From: Thermoanaerobaculaceae bacterium
GTDB lineage: Bacteria > Acidobacteriota > UBA4820
NCBI GenBank assembly: GCA_012798145.1
Contig: JAAZNT010000425.1
Location: forward strand, 1-10,781
Direction: 5' to 3'
DNA: 10,781 nucleotides
Translations under genes and position numbers: made by a program
Part shown: one piece after another, positions 6,374 to 10,781 of the stretch
Layout of the letters: every line of letters starts with the position of its first letter
Numbering within the stretch: position 1 is the stretch's first letter
The notes under the pieces: model-generated
Databases searched by the model: none
Told to the model about the DNA's origin: nothing
What the model saw: the letters and a program-made list of their open reading frames with translations, nothing else

Positions 6374-9300
6374 TCTGCTACTTGTTCTTTATCAATAAGT
6401 TTGACCTGTATGCCCAATCCTTGGAGTTCTTTTACAAGGACATTGAAAGACTCGGGAACGCCCGGCTCGTCCGGGAATTTCCCTTTTACAATGCTTTCAT
6501 ACATTTTGGTTCTTCCAAATATATCATCCGATTTGACTGTAAGAATCTCCTGCAGGATGTTTGCCGCTCCATACGCTTCAAGAGCCCAAACTTCCATTTC
6601 TCCAAATCTCTGTCCTCCGAACTGCGCTTTTCCGCCAAGCGGCTGTTGAGTTATCAAACTGTAGGGACCTATTGCGCGAGCGTGAATTTTGTCTTCAACC
6701 AAGTGGGCGAGTTTCATCATATAGATTATTCCAACAGTGGTTTTCTGGTGGAAAAACTCTCCGCTCCTGCCATCCCTTAAATAGACTTTTCCATCTTCCG
6801 GCAGTCCTGCCTTTTTAAGCATTTCCTTGATTTCTTCTTCTTTGGCTCCATCAAAAACCGGCGTTGAGACATGAAGCCCAAGCGCTTTTGCCGCCCAGCC
6901 CAAGTGGGTTTCAAGAATTTGACCGACATTCATACGGCTGGGAACTCCGAGGGGATTTAAAACTATTTCTACCGGCGTCCCGTCGGGAAGGAAAGGCATA
7001 TCTTCTTCGGGAAGAATTCTGCTGACAACGCCTTTGTTCCCGTGCCTTCCAGCCATCTTGTCGCCTTCTTGAATTTTTCTCTTAATGGCGATATAGACTT
7101 TCACCATTTTTATGACGCCGGGAAGCAGATCGTCTCCTCTTTCAAGATTCTCTTTCTTCTCTTTGAATTCTTTTTCAAGAATTTCAACTTTTCTTTTTGT
7201 TCTTTCTTCTATTTCGCTGATTTTCTTATTGATTTCAGCCGTAGTTTTCTCGCTTCTTGTCCTTATTTGAATTTTGGAAAGAAGGTCGGCGCGAATATTG
7301 GAAAGAATTTCCCTTGTCAATTTGTCTCCTTCGTTAAGAACTACCTTTCCGCTCTGTTTGTCAACGATCTTTTTGGCGCAGGTTGTTCCTTCAAGGAGGT
7401 CTGTAATGGTTTTTCTGTTTTCTTCTCTGAGAATTCTCATTTCATCATTGAGATTCTTTCTAAGAGAAGCAAGATATTCTGCCTCTATCGCCTTCGTTCT
7501 TGCGTCTTTCTGCTCATCTTTTCTCGTGAAGATTTTGACATCGACAACAACCCCTGAAATGCCCGGCGGGCATTTTAGAGAAGCGTCCCTATATTCTGCA
7601 GATTTTTCACCAAAAATAGCCCTCAAAAGTTTTTCTTCCGGGGTCATCTGGCTTTCGCCTTTGGGCGTTACTTTCCCGATCAAATAATCACCGGGCTTTA
7701 CAGTGGCACCTATTCTTATGATTCCACTCTCGTCAAGGTCTTTGAGCATCTCCTCTTTTGCGTTGGGGATGTCTCTTGTAATTTCTTCTTTTCCAAGTTT
7801 TGTGTCTCTGGCTTGAATTTCAAGTTCTTCAATGTGGATAGAAGTAAAGCTGTCCTCCCTGACAAGTTTCTCTGAAAGCAGAATGGCGTCTTCGTAGTTG
7901 TATCCTCTCCAAGGCATAAATGCCACAAGAACATTTCTTCCCAAAGCAAGTTCACCCTGATCTGTGCAGGGGCCATCAGCCAAAACATCTCCCGCTTTGA
8001 CCTGCTGTCCGACCTCGACAATTGGCTTTTGGTGTATGCAGGTGTTTTGATTTGAACGCTGAAACTTCGTCAAATTGTAGATGTTTGCGCCAAAGTCGTA
8101 AGATTTGTCGCTTTCCCCGCCGCTTACTCTTACGATAATTCTGTTTGCGTCAACTTGATCCACAATACCGTCTCTTTTGCAAACAAGGGTTGAAACCGAA
8201 TCTTTTCCGACGATCAATTCAACATCCGTTCCAACAATGGGCGCCTGCGGTTTAAGCAAAGGAACTGCCTGCCTTTGCATGTTTGAACCCATTAGCGCTC
8301 TGTTTGCGTCGTCGTGCTCAAGGAAGGGAATAAGGGCGGCTGCGATTGAAACGAGCTGTTTGGGGCTGACATCTATGTATTCAACCTCTTTTCTCGTTGC
8401 CATTATCGCTTCACCCGCTTTTCGGCACTCAACTCTGTTGCTGACAAAATACCCGTTTTCGTCAACAACGCTGTTTGCCTGAGCGATAACATATTTATTT
8501 TCTTCCCAAGCAGTCAAGTAGAAAGCGTATGGAACCGCCTGAGGAATTTTCTTCTTGGCGTCTTTAAGCTTCTTTATTTCCCTTTTAAGATCTTCTTCAA
8601 GAACAACTTCTCCCATCTTGAAAGAACTGTCTCCGGGGAATGTTATTTGGTAGTGGTTGAGAACTCTTCCGTCTTCAACCTTTTTGTAGGGCGTTTCAAT
8701 AAACCCGTATTTGTTAATTCTTGCATAGGTTGAAAGAGAGGAAATCAATCCGATGTTCGGCCCTTCTGGTGTTTCTATGGGGCATAGTCTTCCATAGTGG
8801 CTTGGGTGGACATCTCTGACTTCAAATCCCGCTCTGTCTCGGTTTAACCCGCCCGGTCCAAGAGCAGAAAGTCTTCTCTTGTGGGTGATTTCCGAAAGAG
8901 GATTGGTCTGGTCCATAAATTGCGACAACTGGGAAGAACCGAAGAACTCCATAATTGACGCTATCACCGGCTTTGCATTGAGAAGGTCTCTCGGCATCGC
9001 GGTCGTGAGATTTGAGATTGCGCTCATCTTTTCTTTTGTCGCCTTTTCCATTCTTGCAAGCCCGATCCTGATCTGGTTCTCAAGAAGTTCTCCTACGCAT
9101 CTGACTCTTCTGTTTCCAAGATTATCTATGTCGTCAAGTTCTTCCGGGGTTTTTCTGACTTTGAGGAGATATTTTACTATCTCGCAATAATCCTCAAGGT
9201 TGAGGGTTCTTTTCTTCTCAAGTTCTTCTTCCAGTTGCTTTTCGCTGAGGTCTTTAATCTCGTCATAATGAAGTTTTGTCAGATATTTTAATGCGCCCAC

Positions 9301-10683
9301 GACTGAAAAGTCATATTTTTTCCTGTCAAAGAAATTGTAATTGAAGAAATTCTTTGACCCTTCAGGTGTTACCGGGTCTCCCGGTCTGACCCTTCTGAAA
9401 AATTCAATATAAGCTTCCTCTTGGTTTTTGCAACCATCTTTTGAAGCAGTCTCAACAACTGCGGGACCTATTTCAGTTTGGTCTGCCAAAATGATTTCTA
9501 TCTCTTTAAGCCCTTTTTCCATAATTTCAATTATTTTGGAGGGCTCAAGTTTCTGGCCAGATTCAACGATTACTTCTCCACTTTCTTCATCAATGATGTC
9601 CTTCACCGCATAGGCGCCCACAATGCTTTCTGGATCAATGCTTATATGTTTCACTCTCTTTTTGTTGAGTTTTAAAAAATGGCTTCTTTTTATTTTGTGC
9701 CCTTTGTGGATAATGTCTTCGCCGTCTTTTTCAATTTTTTCGGCAGAAACAAGATCAACTATCCTTTTTGAAACCTCTATCCTTGCTTCACCATCTTTAA
9801 ACTTGATTATATCAATCTCATCTCCATAAAACCTTCTTAAAAGACTTTCGTTGTCGCCGAGCCCCATAGCCCTTAAAAGAACAGTGGCAAGCCCTCTTCT
9901 TTTTCTGTCAATCTGAAGGTTTAAAAGATTCTTGTTGTCAAGTTGTATTTCAACCCAAGAACCCCTTGAAGGGATAATTCTCGCTTCAACTTCTCCCCTT
10001 TGTTCGTTGAACTGGAAAAATACTCCGGGAGAGCGGTGGAGCTGGGAAACCACAACTCTTTCGGTTCCGTTTATAACAAAGGTTCCCTTTTCGGTCATCA
10101 TCGGCATATTGCCAAAGAAAACCTCTTCCTCTTTTATGTCAAGAACTGCCGGAGGATTCCCAGAACCTTTTTGATAAACTTCAAGTCTCACTTTCACTTT
10201 TAGGGGAACTCCGTAAGTCATCCCCCTTTCCTGACATTCCTGAACGCTCGTTTTAATTCTCAAACCTACAAAATCATCGCACTGCGGACACCTTTTGATC
10301 GTCAGTTTGTTTTTCTGCCCGCATTTTTCGCATTGAACATCGTGCGCTCTTGTGTCTTTAACAATAATTTTCTCGCCGCAGTGACGGCAGGTCTGCCTTA
10401 AATGCTCAATTCCGCTTAAATGCCCGCATCTGCATTCCCAGTCGCCCAGCGTATAATCAACATAATTTATCGCGCATTCCCCTCTGAAATCTTCAATTGG
10501 GAAAATGGATTTAAAAGCCTCTTCCAGACCTTTTGTTTCTCTTTCTTCGGGCAGAAACTCCATCTGAAGAAAATCTTTGTAAGATTCTCTCTGCAGTTTC
10601 AAAAGGTTAGGGATTGGCACCGAATCGGATATCCTTGAAAAATCAAGCCTTTTACGTGTTCCTCTTTCAACAATCTTAGTCAT
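6355..10683 (-). CDS. rpoB: RNA polymerase beta subunit with extra zinc-ribbon insertion
   Basis: Beta subunit of DNA-dependent RNA polymerase, forming one side of the active-site cleft with beta-prime; 1442 aa against 1342 in E. coli. The ATG at 10683 is chosen because AGGAGA lies 7 bases upstream; an in-frame TTG at 10701 lies before that site and is rejected. Seen along the protein: N-terminal protrusion (PNLLKLQRESY, residues 25-35), an insertion with eight Cys (82-144), VINGTERVVVSQLHRSPGVFF, an SI1-like region, a canonical rifampicin region (D591, H601, S606), HPSHYGRLCPIETPEGPNIG, MGSNMQRQAVP, an SI2-like insertion with coiled coil (about 1041-1182), and GDKMAGRHGNKG with active-site lysines K1209 and K1217. 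The C-terminus (LGGKAQFGGQRFGEMEVWAL) is complete. An additional insertion of about 47 residues lies at 675-721. It stands 12 bases before rpoC, the usual order. Identity is certain; the function of the extra insertions is unknown. Confidence 0.99.
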   Translation of the reverse strand: MTKIVERGTRKRLDFSRISDSVPIPNLLKLQRESYKDFLQMEFLPEERETKGLEEAFKSIFPIEDFRGECAINYVDYTLGDWECRCGHLSGIEHLRQTCRHCGEKIIVKDTRAHDVQCEKCGQKNKLTIKRCPQCDDFVGLRIKTSVQECQERGMTYGVPLKVKVRLEVYQKGSGNPPAVLDIKEEEVFFGNMPMMTEKGTFVINGTERVVVSQLHRSPGVFFQFNEQRGEVEARIIPSRGSWVEIQLDNKNLLNLQIDRKRRGLATVLLRAMGLGDNESLLRRFYGDEIDIIKFKDGEARIEVSKRIVDLVSAEKIEKDGEDIIHKGHKIKRSHFLKLNKKRVKHISIDPESIVGAYAVKDIIDEESGEVIVESGQKLEPSKIIEIMEKGLKEIEIILADQTEIGPAVVETASKDGCKNQEEAYIEFFRRVRPGDPVTPEGSKNFFNYNFFDRKKYDFSVVGALKYLTKLHYDEIKDLSEKQLEEELEKKRTLNLEDYCEIVKYLLKVRKTPEELDDIDNLGNRRVRCVGELLENQIRIGLARMEKATKEKMSAISNLTTAMPRDLLNAKPVIASIMEFFGSSQLSQFMDQTNPLSEITHKRRLSALGPGGLNRDRAGFEVRDVHPSHYGRLCPIETPEGPNIGLISSLSTYARINKYGFIETPYKKVEDGRVLNHYQITFPGDSSFKMGEVVLEEDLKREIKKLKDAKKKIPQAVPYAFYLTAWEENKYVIAQANSVVDENGYFVSNRVECRKAGEAIMATRKEVEYIDVSPKQLVSIAAALIPFLEHDDANRALMGSNMQRQAVPLLKPQAPIVGTDVELIVGKDSVSTLVCKRDGIVDQVDANRIIVRVSGGESDKSYDFGANIYNLTKFQRSNQNTCIHQKPIVEVGQQVKAGDVLADGPCTDQGELALGRNVLVAFMPWRGYNYEDAILLSEKLVREDSFTSIHIEELEIQARDTKLGKEEITRDIPNAKEEMLKDLDESGIIRIGATVKPGDYLIGKVTPKGESQMTPEEKLLRAIFGEKSAEYRDASLKCPPGISGVVVDVKIFTRKDEQKDARTKAIEAEYLASLRKNLNDEMRILREENRKTITDLLEGTTCAKKIVDKQSGKVVLNEGDKLTREILSNIRADLLSKIQIRTRSEKTTAEINKKISEIEERTKRKVEILEKEFKEKKENLERGDDLLPGVIKMVKVYIAIKRKIQEGDKMAGRHGNKGVVSRILPEEDMPFLPDGTPVEIVLNPLGVPSRMNVGQILETHLGWAAKALGLHVSTPVFDGAKEEEIKEMLKKAGLPEDGKVYLRDGRSGEFFHQKTTVGIIYMMKLAHLVEDKIHARAIGPYSLITQQPLGGKAQFGGQRFGEMEVWALEAYGAANILQEILTVKSDDIFGRTKMYESIVKGKFPDEPGVPESFNVLVKELQGLGIQVKLIDKEQVAEAQNEG
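8866..8937 (-). other. Rifampicin-resistance determining region of RpoB
   Basis: Codons for residues 583-606, reading SQLSQFMDQ then TNPLSEITHKRRLS. The residues equivalent to E. coli Q513, D516, H526 and S531 are all the sensitive-type residues. The position equivalent to E. coli N518 is Thr, as I recall for Thermus. No common resistance substitution is seen, so the polymerase is predicted to be rifampicin-sensitive at the target level. Confidence 0.85.
10250..10440 (-). other. Tandem zinc-ribbon insertion within RpoB
   Basis: Residues 82-145 of RpoB lie between YTLGD and the conserved SVQECQERGMTY. In E. coli only about ten residues separate the matching Gly and Cys; here about 71 do, giving an insertion of about 61 residues. 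It carries C84, C86, C99, C102 (CxC-x12-CxxC) and C118, C121, C132, C135 (CxxC-x10-CxxC), which reads as two four-cysteine zinc ribbons in tandem. The reading frame and conserved flanks are intact on both sides, so this is not a frameshift artefact. By homology it sits in the beta protrusion. Zinc binding is inferred from the cysteine pattern; an iron-sulfur cluster is a less likely alternative. Confidence 0.85.
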
Positions 10684-10690
10684 AAGGACA

Positions 10691-10696
10691 TCTCCT
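10691..10696 (-). promoter_or_regulatory. Ribosome binding site of rpoB
   Basis: AGGAGA on the minus strand, followed by seven bases and then the ATG at 10683-10681. The strong match and ideal spacing fix the rpoB start and rule out the TTG at 10701. Confidence 0.88.
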
Positions 10697-10727
10697 AACA
10701 AAAAGCGACTTATAAAAAATGATACAC

Positions 10728-10757
10728 GGGCAGGGTATAAAGAGTTATCCCCTGCCC
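10728..10757 (-). promoter_or_regulatory. Leader hairpin upstream of rpoB (attenuator or processing site)
   Basis: A near-perfect inverted repeat: 10728-10740 pairs with 10745-10757, giving 12 pairs with one mismatch and a four-base loop. The outer eight pairs are GC-rich (GGGCAGGG with CCCTGCCC). On the minus strand the stem is followed after eight bases by a run of six T (10714-10719), then the rpoB ribosome binding site. The T-run does not abut the stem, so this is not a textbook intrinsic terminator. In E. coli the rplL-rpoB gap holds an attenuator and an RNase III site, and this hairpin is placed where such an element would act. That role is inferred. Confidence 0.6.
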
Positions 10758-10781
10758 ATTACTGAACCCTAAGAGAAACTA

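Noticed and set aside
6277..6780. Plus-strand open frame of 167 codons over the rpoB-rpoC junction
   Set aside because: Antisense to conserved coding sequence at both ends, with no family resemblance or initiation signal.
7042..7557. Plus-strand open frame of 171 codons rich in Phe and Ser
   Set aside because: Antisense to the Glu/Lys-rich coiled-coil segment of rpoB; GAA and AAG codons read as TTC and CTT on the other strand, which explains both openness and composition.
7716..8021. Minus-strand frame of 101 codons inside rpoB
   Set aside because: Out of frame within conserved rpoB sequence; no independent start signal or known domain.
10684..10701. N-terminal extension of RpoB from a TTG at 10701
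   Set aside because: The six extra codons cover the AGGAGA ribosome binding site; the ATG at 10683 has ideal spacing and matches the family N-terminus.
10702..10727. Possible promoter close to rpoB (TATCAT or TATAAG as a -10 box)
   Set aside because: No convincing -35 element at the proper distance, and AT-rich hexamers are expected by chance here.
10761..10781. End of an upstream gene such as rplL at the right edge
   Set aside because: One frame reads a few codons to a TAA, but they do not resemble the RplL C-terminus and too little is visible to call.

Overview
The window is one co-directional gene block on the minus strand: rpoB, rpoC, rimO and pgpA, in that order of transcription from right to left. 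Gaps are about 12, 30 and 4 bases, so one transcript probably carries all four genes. All four genes are complete, and almost every base is coding. I see no RNA gene, mobile element, CRISPR array or long intergenic stretch.

The source is a bacterium with moderately low GC (about 40% by eye). It uses AGA/AGG arginine codons freely and uses GTG and TTG starts as well as ATG. Both large RNA polymerase subunits carry the big lineage-specific insertions familiar from Gram-negative groups: beta regions matching E. coli SI1 and SI2, and a beta-prime region matching SI3 after the trigger loop. This points to a Gram-negative-type (Gracilicutes) bacterium. With the unusual gene order and extra insertions, an uncultured or deep-branching phylum is plausible, but I cannot name it from the sequence.

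Layout from right to left. 10702-10781 is a leader with a strong GC-rich hairpin, where the rplL-rpoB attenuator or processing site lies in other bacteria. 6355-10683 is rpoB (beta, 1442 aa). 6352-6373 is a small perfect hairpin over the rpoB stop codon. 1801-6342 is rpoC (beta-prime, 1513 aa). 463-1770 is rimO, the methylthiotransferase for ribosomal protein S12. 3-458 is pgpA, phosphatidylglycerophosphatase A.

The genes are housekeeping genes, but the polymerase is unusual. RpoB has an insertion of about 61 residues in its N-terminal protrusion domain with eight cysteines arranged as two zinc ribbons. The first ribbon has exactly the cysteine spacing of the universal beta-prime zinc-binding domain. 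RpoC has its own extra Cys-rich loop (four Cys plus one His in 19 residues) in the clamp region, besides its two normal zinc sites, and a further insertion of about 73 residues. A polymerase with up to three additional metal-binding sites is the most interesting feature here. Comparisons with E. coli were made from memory, without alignment software.
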